From the NCBI GenBank assembly GCA_028703175.1, contig JAQVNJ010000022.1, positions 1 through 58,851 of the forward strand: DNA of 58,851 nt, written 5' to 3'. Source of the DNA: JAAYCB01 sp012744395 (lineage in GTDB: Bacteria; Planctomycetota; Planctomycetia; Pirellulales; Thermoguttaceae). The position numbers and the translations under genes are program-made. Under the pieces are notes generated by a model. It was not told the DNA's origin. It did no database searches and saw only the letters and a list, made by a program, of their open reading frames with translations. Shown piece after piece: positions 42,610 through 52,119 of this stretch. Positions within the stretch are counted from its first letter, which is position 1, and each line of letters begins with the position of its first letter.

Positions 42610-45600
42610 TCAACGCGCTTCGGACTGCGCCGCTGCGGCGGCCGGGCGGCTGCGATAGACGGCAATCTCATCGATCCCGTCGCCGTCGAAGTCGCCGGCG
42701 ATCGGCTTGTCGTCCGGTCCGCCGAGCTGGAGCACCCGGTCGTGGGCGTCGAGCTGGAAGTTGCCGTTCGCGTCGAGGTGCCAGTGGCCGTCGCGGTAGA
42801 TGCCCAGGTTGTCGATCCCGTCGCCGTTCCAGTCGCCGATGACCGGCACGTCGCCGGCGGCGCCGAAATTCCCGACATACAAGTCGCCCGCCGTCCATCG
42901 CCCGTCGCCGTCGCGGTCCAGGTACCAGACGCCGTCGCGGAACAGGCCAATGTTGACCACCCCGTCGCCGTTCCAGTCGCCGGCCACGGGCACGTCGCCC
43001 GGGCTGCCGTACTGGAACACGTGGTCGATCAGGTCCGAGCGGATGTTGCCGCGGGCAGTCCGCTTCATGAGCCGGACATCGCTGGCGGCGAAGCGCTGTT
43101 CCGGCGGCACGTTCTTCATCGGGCTGGCGAGTTGGTTGGCGGCATCGGGCAGGCCCGGCTCGTGCCGGATCGCCACGTCGTCGTCGATCCACGCGGGGCC
43201 GAAAATGCCGATGTCCGTCTTCCCGTCGCCGTCCCAGTCGCCAGCGACCGGCAGATCGCCCTTGCTTCCGAGCTTGGCCCACAGGTCGCCCTCGTCCCAG
43301 CGGCCGTTGCCGTTGAGGTCGAACAACCAGATGCCGTCGCGGAAAACGGCGATCTCATCGACCCCATCGCCGTTGAAGTCGCCAACCACCGGGATGCCGT
43401 CCTCGAGTCCGAAGATCGTCCGCCGCAATACGTTCCCTTCCTGGTCGGCGATGGTCCACTCGCCCCCGTCGACATCGCTGCCGGTCCAGGTCAGCGGGTC
43501 GAAGAACACGGCCTGGGCCGCGAGCAACTCGGCTTCCGTCTGGTCGTCGTCGTCGTCGTCCTGCCGCGGCTTGCCGCCGTTGATGACGCTCAAGTGCCAG
43601 CTGTACGTTGGGGTGAAGCCTCCCCCGCCGGCCCAGTGGGGCACGCGGACATCCTGGATCGGACTGGGCGAGTAGAGCACGGCGGCGGCGGGCGGCGGCG
43701 ACCCGATCCACGCCGTCGGCGGCGGCAGCGGAGCGCTCGGCCCACGCTCCGGGGGCGGCGCCGGGGTGATCGGCGCTGTCTCCCGGACCACCAGCTCGCT
43801 GAAGTTGTAGTCCCGGGCTTGCTCGCCCATCCCCAGCGGGATGCGGATGATCGCGTCGTTCTGGGGATCGACCGCCAACTGGCTGAGCACCATCGGGTCG
43901 ATCTCCTCGTGGGTGTTGACCGCGATTCCGCCGGCCGTGCCCGGCGTATCGATCCCGTCGACGTAGTCCTCCGGGTGAATCTCGAGCACGGTATACAGGC
44001 CCGGGTAGAGGTTGGTGAACTCGTAGTAGCCATCCCGGTCGGTGACCGCCGTGAACGGGTTGCCGCTGGAATCCACCAGCGGCGCCCCGCTGCCGTCGCC
44101 CAACTGCAGAACCACTCCGGCGATCCGCTGATCGTCCGCCTTGAGCTGGCCGCCGATCTCCTCGCCCTGGGCAATCTCGATCGCCGGGCCGTCCTGGAAC
44201 ACGTACCCGGAGATGCTCGCCGGCACCACCTCGCAGAAGTTGTAATCCACGCCGTCGATGCCGGGCATCAAGTTGACATCGAGAATCCGGTCCCCCTCCA
44301 CCCGGCCCCCTGCCGAGCCCGCGTGGGTCTTCCCTTGGAGATAGCCCTCCGGCTGGACCTCGTGCACGCCGTAGACGCCGGGGCGAAGATCCGTGAACAC
44401 GTAGCGGCCGGACGAGTCGGTCGTCGTCGAGGCGACCCGGTTGCTGGAGGCGTCGAGCAGGTGGATCGTCACGCCGCCGAGCAGCGGCTCGCCCGGGTCG
44501 GGGATGCAGTCGCCGTTCAATTCCCCGTGGACCAGCCCGCTGATGCTTGCCGGCGGCAATTCGCCGAAGTCGTAGTCTTCGCCGTGGACGCCGACCGAGA
44601 GCAGTGCGCCGGTGATCCTGTCGCCGGGATTTTCGGCCGCGCCGCCCGCGCTGCCCGCTCTGTCGCGGCCGTCGAAATACCCGCCCGGCTGCACTTCGCC
44701 GACGCCGTAGGTCATGTTGGGCTCCAGCCCGTCGAAGCGGTAGAATCCGCCGCTGTCCGTCACGGCCGTTGTTCCGGTCGGCTGTCCGGCGGCGTCGAGC
44801 AACGTCAAGGTGACTCCGGCGATGCCCGCTTCGCCCGCGTCGCGCCGGCCGTTGTCGTTGAGGTCCTCGTAGACGTGGCCTGACAGGCTGACCGGCAAGA
44901 ATTCGCAGAAGTCGTAGCGGACGCCGTGCGTGCCGTTGACAAGCGTGATGCCGGTGATCTTGTCCGTCCCCGCCAGGGTCCCGCCGGCGCTGCCCACGTG
45001 GTCCGGCCCGTCGAAATAACCTTGCGGCTGGATTTCCTCGACCCCGTAGACCCCCGGGGCAAGGCCGGTGAACTGATACGCGCCCTCGGCGTCCGTCAGC
45101 GTGCTGGCGATCCGCTCGCCGGAAGCGCTGAGCAGATGGACGGCGACGCCTCCGAGCAGCGGTTCCCCGGCGTCGTAGAGGCCGTTGCCGTCGAGGTCGA
45201 CGGAGACGCGGCCGCTGATGCTGCTCGGCAGGATCTCGTAGAAATCGTAGCGGACGCCGTGCGTGCCGCTGACGAGCGTGATGCCGGTGATCTTGTCCGT
45301 CCCCGCCAGGGTCCCGCCGGCGCTGCCCACGTGGTCCGGCCCGTCGAAATAACCTTGCGGCTGGATTTCCTCGACCCCGTAGACCCCCGGGGCAAGGCCG
45401 GTGAACTGATACGCGCCCTCGGCGTCCGTCAGCGTGCTGGCGATCCGCTCGCCGGAAGCGCTGAGCAGATGGACGGCGACGCCTCCGAGCAGCGGTTCCC
45501 CGGCGTCGTAGAGGCCGTTGCCGTCGAGGTCGACGGAGACGCGGCCGCTGATGCTGCTCGGCAGGATTTCGTAGAAATCGTAGCCGGTCGCCTGGGTGCC

Positions 45601-47325
45601 GCTGACGAGGGGGATATCGAGGATCGCATCGGGCGCAAGCAGCGTCCCGCCGGCCGAGCCGACGCGGTCCACTCCGTCGAAATATTCTTGCGGCTGGATC
45701 TCCTCGACGGCGTAGACGCCGGGGGCCAGGCCGGTGAACTGGTAGCGCCCGTCGGCGTCGGTGATCGCCGTGCCGATCCGCTTGCCTTGCTCGTCGCGGA
45801 GCTCGATCGTCACGCCTTCGATGGGAAAATCGCCGGCCGTGAACGTGCCGTCCCCGTCGGCGTCGGCGATCACGCGGCCGGCGATCGAACTGGGCAGAAT
45901 CTCGCCAAAGTCGTAGTTCTCGCCGGCCTGCCCGCTCTCGAGCCGGATTCCCGTAATCGAATCGCCGGGGTTCTGCGCGGTTCCGCCGGCGGTGCCCGCC
46001 GCGTCCAGGCCGTCGAGATAGCCTTGCGGGGTGATCTCCACGACCTGCCAATCGCCGGGGATGAGATTGACCGCCATCCAGGAGCCGTCGGCGGCCGTGG
46101 TCACGGTGATCGGCTCGGCCGTCGTCCCATTGGGCAGAACGCGGATCACGCGGACGGTCGCCCCGGCGATCCCCACTTCCCCCGCGTCGCGGACGCCGTC
46201 GTTGTTGGCGTCGTGGTACACGTGGCCGCTGAGCCGCGCCGGCGCCGCCTCGGCGAAATCGTTGTTGAGGCTGTCTTCGCCCCCGAGGAGCGAGATGCCG
46301 GTGATCGTCTCCGAGTTGAGCACCGAGCCGCGCGTCGCGCCATCGACCGCGCCGGCCGCCGCGCCGACGCTGAAGTAGCCGTCCGGTTGCGTTTCGACGA
46401 CGCGGTAGGTTCCGGGCAGGAGCGTATCGAAACGGTAGTTGCCGTCGGCGTCGGTGGCGGTTCTCATGCCCGTGTCGGCATACTGCCCTTCGACGAGCTG
46501 GTAAAGGCCCAGCTTCACGCCGGCGATGCCCGGCTCGCCCGTGTCTTGCCGGTTGTCCAGGTCGATGTCTTCGAACACGGTACCGCTGATCGAGATCGGC
46601 AGCGGCGTCTGCTTCAGGCCGATGAAGGCCCCCGCCGTCAGGTCGGGCCGCGGCTTCTGGCCGGGTGGCATGTAGCTGTCCGGCGGGAGGGCCAGGCCTG
46701 AAGACGTCAGCCTTCCGTCGTATTCGTCCCAGAAGATGTCGCTCTCGGTGACGTCGTAATAATGGGGCGCCGCGAAGGTCGCCACGAGGTGCGAGCCCTC
46801 GAACTCCGCTCCCTCGGCCACGGGGTTGTCCGTGTAGAGGCCCTTCTCGTCGACGTCTACGGAGAACAGCAGCCGCTCGCCGGCGTCGAAGCCGGAGAAC
46901 GTGAAGGCGAGCGTCGTGCCGCCGTCCTCGACCTCGATCGCCAGGATTTCGAACCCTTCGTTGGCCACGATCTCGACGCCGGCCGATCCGGACACGCCCA
47001 ATCCGCCAGGCGCCGTGTCAAAAAAACAGTCGATTGGGCTGATGCCATCGCCGAGCTTGTCGGTGTCGATCACCAGCCGCGTCAATTCGGTTCCCTCGGC
47101 GCCGCCCGACCAGGTGACTTCAAACAGGTCGCCCGACGTGTCGGTCCCGATGCCGTCCTCGAAGTAGACGCAGCCGATCTGGATCGGGCTGGCCGAGAGG
47201 AGCCAGCGGTGCTCGATCTGCTCAAAACGGCAGATCCGCGTCCCGTGCGCCCTGGCGGCCTGTCTCCGCCGGGCCAAGGTTCGCTTCAGCCGTTGCCACG
47301 CCGAGATGTCTTCAAGCAAGCCCAC
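42610..47325 (-). CDS. Giant SdrD-B/FG-GAP-repeat surface protein
   Basis: 1,571-aa exported protein. The GTG at 47325 has GGAGGT 5 nt upstream. Residues 33-47 contain RFEQIEHRWLLSASP, the planctomycete N-terminal LLSA-type export or sorting motif in place of a classical signal peptide. An N-terminal all-beta region precedes about eight SdrD-B domains, each opening like ISGxVxxDxDxxGxxDxGEP and closing with GYDFxE. Two consecutive ones are nearly identical in DNA. After a Pro-rich linker (APPPERGPSAPLPPP) come five FG-GAP/VCBS-like units with DGDGxxDIGIF or NGDGVDEIAVF calcium loops. It probably forms a calcium-stiffened surface stalk or adhesin. No C-terminal sortase motif; it ends AAAAAQSEAR. 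Confidence 0.9.
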   Translation of the reverse strand: MGLLEDISAWQRLKRTLARRRQAARAHGTRICRFEQIEHRWLLSASPIQIGCVYFEDGIGTDTSGDLFEVTWSGGAEGTELTRLVIDTDKLGDGISPIDCFFDTAPGGLGVSGSAGVEIVANEGFEILAIEVEDGGTTLAFTFSGFDAGERLLFSVDVDEKGLYTDNPVAEGAEFEGSHLVATFAAPHYYDVTESDIFWDEYDGRLTSSGLALPPDSYMPPGQKPRPDLTAGAFIGLKQTPLPISISGTVFEDIDLDNRQDTGEPGIAGVKLGLYQLVEGQYADTGMRTATDADGNYRFDTLLPGTYRVVETQPDGYFSVGAAAGAVDGATRGSVLNSETITGISLLGGEDSLNNDFAEAAPARLSGHVYHDANNDGVRDAGEVGIAGATVRVIRVLPNGTTAEPITVTTAADGSWMAVNLIPGDWQVVEITPQGYLDGLDAAGTAGGTAQNPGDSITGIRLESGQAGENYDFGEILPSSIAGRVIADADGDGTFTAGDFPIEGVTIELRDEQGKRIGTAITDADGRYQFTGLAPGVYAVEEIQPQEYFDGVDRVGSAGGTLLAPDAILDIPLVSGTQATGYDFYEILPSSISGRVSVDLDGNGLYDAGEPLLGGVAVHLLSASGERIASTLTDAEGAYQFTGLAPGVYGVEEIQPQGYFDGPDHVGSAGGTLAGTDKITGITLVSGTHGVRYDFYEILPSSISGRVSVDLDGNGLYDAGEPLLGGVAVHLLSASGERIASTLTDAEGAYQFTGLAPGVYGVEEIQPQGYFDGPDHVGSAGGTLAGTDKITGITLVNGTHGVRYDFCEFLPVSLSGHVYEDLNDNGRRDAGEAGIAGVTLTLLDAAGQPTGTTAVTDSGGFYRFDGLEPNMTYGVGEVQPGGYFDGRDRAGSAGGAAENPGDRITGALLSVGVHGEDYDFGELPPASISGLVHGELNGDCIPDPGEPLLGGVTIHLLDASSNRVASTTTDSSGRYVFTDLRPGVYGVHEVQPEGYLQGKTHAGSAGGRVEGDRILDVNLMPGIDGVDYNFCEVVPASISGYVFQDGPAIEIAQGEEIGGQLKADDQRIAGVVLQLGDGSGAPLVDSSGNPFTAVTDRDGYYEFTNLYPGLYTVLEIHPEDYVDGIDTPGTAGGIAVNTHEEIDPMVLSQLAVDPQNDAIIRIPLGMGEQARDYNFSELVVRETAPITPAPPPERGPSAPLPPPTAWIGSPPPAAAVLYSPSPIQDVRVPHWAGGGGFTPTYSWHLSVINGGKPRQDDDDDDQTEAELLAAQAVFFDPLTWTGSDVDGGEWTIADQEGNVLRRTIFGLEDGIPVVGDFNGDGVDEIAVFRDGIWLFDLNGNGRWDEGDLWAKLGSKGDLPVAGDWDGDGKTDIGIFGPAWIDDDVAIRHEPGLPDAANQLASPMKNVPPEQRFAASDVRLMKRTARGNIRSDLIDHVFQYGSPGDVPVAGDWNGDGVVNIGLFRDGVWYLDRDGDGRWTAGDLYVGNFGAAGDVPVIGDWNGDGIDNLGIYRDGHWHLDANGNFQLDAHDRVLQLGGPDDKPIAGDFDGDGIDEIAVYRSRPAAAAAQSEAR
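44916..45581. repeat. Near-identical 333-bp tandem duplication
   Basis: Two copies of a 333-bp (111-codon) unit inside the SdrD-B gene, offset exactly 333 bp (for example the same 10-mer at 44948 and 45281). Each encodes one SdrD-B domain. Only a few bases differ (cgttgacaa/cgctgacga; gatctcg/gatttcg), so the duplication is recent or kept alike by recombination. Confidence 0.9.
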
Positions 47326-47446
47326 GAACTACCTCCATGCAGCTCTTTCAGCAGGCGTCCGCCGGGGACCCAACACGGCTTGGCGCCGTCCTCTTGCCCG
47401 CCCCACGCGTCTGCCGAGTGCCGTTGAAATTTTCCGCGAATTCCCG

Positions 47447-48439
47447 TTACTGGCCCATCGCCCAGAGACGTACCGTCGTGTCGTAGCTCCCGGAAATGAG
47501 TTGTCCCTCGCCCCCGTGGAAAACCAGCGTGGAAACCGACCCGGTGTGCCCGGCGAGCCGCGCGACCTCCCGCTGCGTGCTCGGCTCCCAGACGCGGATC
47601 GTGTTGTCGCTGCCGCCGGCGGCAAGCCGGTCCGCTCCGCACCAGGTCAATGCCATCACCTTGCCCGGCCTGGCCGGCAGCGTCGCCGCCAGGCTCCCGG
47701 TGGCCATGTCCCAGATTGAAATCTCGGCCCCATCGCCCGCCGAAGCCAATGCGGCGCCGTCGCTGCGAAAGGCCAGGGCCGCAACCGCCCGCCCGTCGCC
47801 CGGCAGATCGGTGGCCTGCCCGCCGCCGTCGACCGCGATGATCCGTATCCGTCCTTGGCTCCCCGCCGCCGCGAGCAGTTGCCCGTCGGGCGAGAAGGCC
47901 AGCGCCCGCACGTCGCGCCCGCCGCTGTCCAGCGTCGCCAGCGCCGCGCCGGTCGCCGGATCGAACAGGCGCAGCGCGCTGTCGAATCCGCCCGCGGCCA
48001 GCGTCTTGCCGTCAGGCGAAAATGCCAGGTCGAAAATTGCCGCCGGCAGGCGTCCCACGCGGCGCGCGATCCGGCCCGCCGGCACGTCCCAGACAATCAC
48101 CTGCCTGTCCTGCCCGGCGGTCGCCAACCATTGCCCCTGGGGATCGAACGCGCAGGCCCGGAGCCAATCCGTGTGGCCCTCCAGTCGGCGGAGGATCTGG
48201 CCGGAGCGCGGGTCCCAAAGCCGCACCACGTGGTCGTCGCCCGTCGTCGCCAGATACCGCCCGAGCGGATCCAGCGCCACCCGAGAGACCACCGGTCCGG
48301 TCGCCCGGCTCGGCACCTCTTCCATGGCCAGGATGCCAATCGGCCCGGTCGCAGCGACGCCGTCTGCCCGCAAGACCGCAATCATTGAACCGCTCGCCGC
48401 CAGCGCGGCGGCAATCCCTATCAGACGGGTACAGGACAT
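47447..48439 (-). CDS. Exported WD40 beta-propeller protein
   Basis: 330 aa from the ATG at 48439, which is 6 nt after AGGTGG (an ATG two codons earlier overlaps that site). Signal peptide LIGIAAALAASGSMIAVLRA. Seven WD40 blades follow: SRVALDPLGRYLATTGDDHV, LRACAFDPQGQWLATAGQDR, FDLAFSPDGKTLAAGGFDSA, VRALAFSPDGQLLAAAGSQG, VAALAFRSDGAALASAGDGA, VMALTWCGADRLAAGGSDNT and VSTLVFHGGEGQLISGSYDT. Complete seven-bladed propeller, most likely a periplasmic protein-binding scaffold. It lies 121 bp downstream of nothing on its own strand except the TolC-type gene, with a repeat-bearing gap between. Confidence 0.88.
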   Translation of the reverse strand: MSCTRLIGIAAALAASGSMIAVLRADGVAATGPIGILAMEEVPSRATGPVVSRVALDPLGRYLATTGDDHVVRLWDPRSGQILRRLEGHTDWLRACAFDPQGQWLATAGQDRQVIVWDVPAGRIARRVGRLPAAIFDLAFSPDGKTLAAGGFDSALRLFDPATGAALATLDSGGRDVRALAFSPDGQLLAAAGSQGRIRIIAVDGGGQATDLPGDGRAVAALAFRSDGAALASAGDGAEISIWDMATGSLAATLPARPGKVMALTWCGADRLAAGGSDNTIRVWEPSTQREVARLAGHTGSVSTLVFHGGEGQLISGSYDTTVRLWAMGQ

Positions 48440-48812
48440 CCTCATCCACCTGTCGTGCCGAATTGACTTGCCGGTCCCCGGGCAGCCGTTTCCACCCGGG
48501 CGCCCCGAGGGGGCCATCGCCATCGACGGCCGCATCCGGCGAAGCGAAACGCTGGTTGGCCAAGACGGACGGGCCATCGCCGTCCCGTCGCCCCCCCGCG
48601 CCGATCCCTCGCGCGGCGCGATCGGTTCGCCCTTGCCGGTTGTTCCCGTTTATCGGCAGAAACCGTTTCCGTCACGCACGGGAAATCTGGAAATGGAGCA
48701 ATAATGCAGGGATTGTCGGTTGAAGCGACTGGGGGATACTGGCAATTTTGAGAGGTGTGGAAAGCTCTCCGGACAGGTCCGGTCCTTTCCTTCATTCCCA
48801 GCTTCCCCTCGT

Positions 48813-48832
48813 TCCCAAGCTCCGGCTTGGGA
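48813..48832. repeat. REP-like palindrome, copy 1
   Basis: Perfect 8-bp stem tcccaagc / gcttggga around tccg. It sits in a longer shared direct repeat that begins cccctcgttcccaagc. Typical of the short dispersed palindromes seen between planctomycete genes. Confidence 0.8.
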
Positions 48833-48874
48833 GCGCGCCCGTCGCGCTTCCCCTCATTCCCCGTTTCCCCTCGT

Positions 48875-48894
48875 TCCCAAGCTCCGGCTTGGGA
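48875..48894. repeat. REP-like palindrome, copy 2
   Basis: Same sequence and flanks as copy 1, 62 bp downstream, also preceded by cccctcgt. A third, degenerate copy with the stem shortened lies at about 53343-53361. Confidence 0.8.
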
Positions 48895-48957
48895 GCCAGA
48901 GGAGCCGCACGTGGGACTGGCAACGGAATGACTTCCGTTTTACGGGAATCGTCCGCG

Positions 48958-51546
48958 CTACCGGAGTTGAACACTCCGGACCGGTTCATCGGCGATTCGG
49001 GCCGGCGGCAGCGGCTGTGGCTGCGGCGGCGCGGCCTGGGCGGTAGGGGGCGGCGGCACCGCGGCGGGCGGCGGCGGGGAGGGAGGGGCAACCGGCGGCA
49101 GTGTCTCGACTTCAATCGAAGGCGCCGGGCCGGTCTCCATGATCGGCCCGGGATCGATCCACATGCCTCGATCGTCCAATTCCATTGTGCCCATGTCGAG
49201 GTCCAGGTTGATCCGCTGGGCTTCGTAGTCAACCCAAGCCGCCAGGAAGGTGTCTTGGGCCGAAAGCAGGTCGTTCAGCGCGTTGAGGACGTCGATCGCC
49301 GCCGTCGATCCCATCGCCGCGCCGCCTCGGCCTTGCACCGGCTTGGTCAGTTTGAGCCGTTCCAGATCGACACGCGTGACAGCGACGAACAGTCCGGCCC
49401 GCTGCACCTCGAAGTTGAGCTGGCTGAGGCGGATCACCCGCTCCGCGTCCCGCAACGATTGCTGGATGCGGTCCTCGAAGGCGTAGTAGTCCCGCTTCAT
49501 CCGCTGGTAGTTGATCAGCGCCCTGCGGTAGGCGTTCCGCTCGGCCAGCCGCGTCAAGGGGGCGTCGAATTGCAGTCCGAAGGTGAGCCTGCCCTGGGTG
49601 TAATTGCTCGGCGCACCGAAGTTGTCGCTGACGGGGTCGACCCGCCCGTTGACGACCAGGTCCAGATCGCTCCGCAGCGCGTTGGCGAAGATCTCGATCT
49701 GCCGCCACTGGTCGACCAGCGCGGCACGCGCGTTCATCCAATCGCGGCGGTGCTCGCGGGCGATCTCCAGGGCCCTCTCGGCGGTGATGTCGATGGGAAC
49801 CAGCGAAATCGTGTCGAGCCGGATTTTTGCCTCAAGCAGCGACAGCTCCAGCAATTGATCGCTCAGGAGCGTCAGCAGGTCGACCAGGGTGCCGCGCGCC
49901 TCCCGGCTGACGATCGCCGGATCGGCCGCGTCGGCCTGCCGTGCGCGGGCGATCGCCTCCAGCGCGGTGAGCGTGCCCTCCAGGTTGTTCGCCTGCGTCT
50001 GGAGACTCTCGATCATCTCGTCCCGCCGCTTGTAGAGGTCTTCAATGCTGAACGTTTCGGGGTCGATCTCGCGGTTCTGCGCTTCGGCGCGGGCAGCCAG
50101 CATCCGCAGGTTCACCTCGCGGCGCGGCAGGGCCTCGTCGAGCAGAACCAGGTCGTTCTCGATCATCTCGACCTGGGCGGAGCAGCGTTCGCGGATCGGC
50201 TGGAGCCGGTCGTACAGGTCCAAGGGGACCTTCGGATGGCTCTCCTCGTCGCGGAACACGTCCAGCAATTGGTCGAGGTCCTTCTCGATGGCCGTCAGGT
50301 CCGGATCGATCAGATTGAACTGTTTCAGCATCGGGTCCTCGATGCGGACCTTCAAATCCGACGGCAGCCCGAGGGTCAGCTTGTAGCTGTCGAGTTGGTT
50401 TTCGTAGCCCGCGCGGCGTTCGAGCAATCGGCTCTGCGCGCTGTAGAGTTGCTGGCGGACCCGCTGGACCTGGTCCAGTTGCACCTGGCCGGCGTCGAAG
50501 TTGGCTTCCATCAGGCTGAGGCTGTCGCGGGTGCTTTCGACGTTGTTTTCCAGGTTGCGGATATTGACTTCCGTGGTCAGCAGACCGACGAACCCCGCGG
50601 CGCGAGACGTGAAGCTGCCGCTGACCGAGGGGAGCGCCACGCCTCCGGGAGCCGGCCCCACCACGCCGCTCCGCCCAAACACAATCGCGGTATGGAAACC
50701 GCGGCGGAAACGCTCCATCTGGCGGATGTTGGCCAGCAAATTCCGCTCCGACTGGGTGAGGTTTTCCATCGCCACCGCGCGGCCCGCCGCGCGCAACAGC
50801 GGCTGAGTCAACGCGAAAGTCAGCGGGGTGCTGACCCGGTAGCCGTCGGAACCGCTGAACTCCCAGACGATCGAGTTGGCGATCCCGGCGAGCAGTTCCC
50901 CGCCGGCCGCGAGGTTCTTTCGGGCACTCAAAGTCGCATCGTTCGAGAGCTGGCTCGATGACGCGATATCCCCTCCCAGGGGGCCGGTCGTCGCGAAGAA
51001 CGTGTCGTTGCCGCCGAAAAACTGCACGTCGAACTGGAACCGTTCAAACGTCACGTTCAAGGCCGACAGATACAGGTCCTCCACCTCCTGGCGATACTCG
51101 CGCGAGTGGATCAGCGCAAGCTGCATCGCCGCGGTCCGGTCGAGCACCAGGTACCCGTCCTCCGAGAGCGGCAGGAAGGCTCTCCAGTTCGGACTCTCCA
51201 CCTGGTTCGTCTTCCCATACTTGTCCCAGTGCTTCCAACCGTGCTTCCCATCAACACAGTGCATGAGCTGATGCGAGACCGGATCATCGGGCGGCATCGG
51301 CGGGCAGTCCGGATCGTGAGGATCGAAATACCGCGACCGCTTGTCGGCGTTGATCGTGTAGTCCTCCAGCGGCCACCGCGGGTCGTTGGCTCCCGACTCG
51401 ATCAGGCAGTGCACCTCCTGATCCGCCTGCCGCCGATAGTGGTCCCGGCTACAGGCCACCAGCCCGGGAACCAAGAGAATCAAGCCAGCCATGGCAATCC
51501 ATCTGCGCATGGCGCCGCGGGGGGCGTCTCTGCCGTGGTCGAACAT
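48958..51546 (-). CDS. TolC-family outer-membrane efflux lipoprotein
   Basis: 862-aa TolC/OEP-family protein, nearly twice the usual ~450-500 aa. The ATG at 51546 has AGGAAG 7 nt upstream. A lipoprotein signal ends LVPGLVAC (Cys32). A Cys/His/Trp-rich region (about 90-125) precedes two long helical-hairpin halves with OEP features: VLDRTAAMQLALIHSREYRQ, LTFALTQPLLRAAGR, LNFEVQRAGLFVAVTRVDLE and DVLNALNDLLSAQDTFLAAW. A Pro-rich tail (about 810-850) follows. The extra length comes from an expanded coiled-coil in the middle (about 380-600). Type I secretion or RND partners are not encoded nearby. Confidence 0.87.
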   Translation of the reverse strand: MFDHGRDAPRGAMRRWIAMAGLILLVPGLVACSRDHYRRQADQEVHCLIESGANDPRWPLEDYTINADKRSRYFDPHDPDCPPMPPDDPVSHQLMHCVDGKHGWKHWDKYGKTNQVESPNWRAFLPLSEDGYLVLDRTAAMQLALIHSREYRQEVEDLYLSALNVTFERFQFDVQFFGGNDTFFATTGPLGGDIASSSQLSNDATLSARKNLAAGGELLAGIANSIVWEFSGSDGYRVSTPLTFALTQPLLRAAGRAVAMENLTQSERNLLANIRQMERFRRGFHTAIVFGRSGVVGPAPGGVALPSVSGSFTSRAAGFVGLLTTEVNIRNLENNVESTRDSLSLMEANFDAGQVQLDQVQRVRQQLYSAQSRLLERRAGYENQLDSYKLTLGLPSDLKVRIEDPMLKQFNLIDPDLTAIEKDLDQLLDVFRDEESHPKVPLDLYDRLQPIRERCSAQVEMIENDLVLLDEALPRREVNLRMLAARAEAQNREIDPETFSIEDLYKRRDEMIESLQTQANNLEGTLTALEAIARARQADAADPAIVSREARGTLVDLLTLLSDQLLELSLLEAKIRLDTISLVPIDITAERALEIAREHRRDWMNARAALVDQWRQIEIFANALRSDLDLVVNGRVDPVSDNFGAPSNYTQGRLTFGLQFDAPLTRLAERNAYRRALINYQRMKRDYYAFEDRIQQSLRDAERVIRLSQLNFEVQRAGLFVAVTRVDLERLKLTKPVQGRGGAAMGSTAAIDVLNALNDLLSAQDTFLAAWVDYEAQRINLDLDMGTMELDDRGMWIDPGPIMETGPAPSIEVETLPPVAPPSPPPPAAVPPPPTAQAAPPQPQPLPPARIADEPVRSVQLR

Positions 51547-52119
51547 TGGGTCGCTTCCTGATGACGGCACCGGCCGTCGGCTCTGATCCACGATGCGGGT
51601 TGTCGCGGGGAGTATCGCCTCGACTTCGGGGTCGACGGGGAACCGCTGGCAAGAATCCTCCCTCCTGCCCTGGCCTCCGCCGATCGGCGAATACCCTCCA
51701 TTACGGGGGGGTGCGGGTGTTTCGGTTGCACGGATATTAGTGCGAGTCCCCCGCCAATTGGTTTCGGTGTGCGGCTTTCTCCTTCTTTAAGCATTGTGCC
51801 ACGGAGGGCGATTGCAGCGATTCTGCGGCGATTCGGAAGTCTCGCCAAATCCAGCGTTTACGGAAAACTGGCCGCAAACGGCGAAAACTTGACATTCCCG
51901 CGAGCGCGAAATAGGATCGAGTTTTGGAGCCAATCCCCGCACTGCCGGCCAAATCCGCCGTTTCAGGCGCCGTCTCGGGCGCGGGGAGGATCGTGTGTTG
52001 TCTCGGGATTCGCTTCTGCAAAACGAGGTATGCTTGTGTGGCGGGAGAAGGGCTCTCCCATCGGGGGCCGTTGTGCCGGGAACTTGGCAGCAAACCCTTC
52101 AGACGTGGCTTAAGACGCA
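51547..52119. other. Divergent intergenic region, 573 bp
   Basis: Between the TolC-type gene (minus) and the coiled-coil protein gene (plus). It holds a clear + strand promoter at 51889-51917, leaving a ~200-nt leader before the ATG at 52120. No gene or known riboswitch was recognised in that leader. Confidence 0.5.
51889..51917 (+). promoter_or_regulatory. Sigma70-type promoter
   Basis: A perfect -35 TTGACA (51889-51894), an exact 17-nt spacer, then TAGGAT (51912-51917, 4/6 match). This is the best housekeeping-type promoter seen in the window. It drives the + strand gene at 52120. Confidence 0.65.

Larger units (their letters stand above)
48440..48957. other. 518-bp intergenic region with palindromic repeats
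   Basis: Between the WD40 gene and the TolC-type gene, both minus strand. It contains two copies of a REP-like palindrome (listed separately), separated by 62 bp. No other gene is supported; the open frame running up from the WD40 start has no coding character. Confidence 0.5.
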
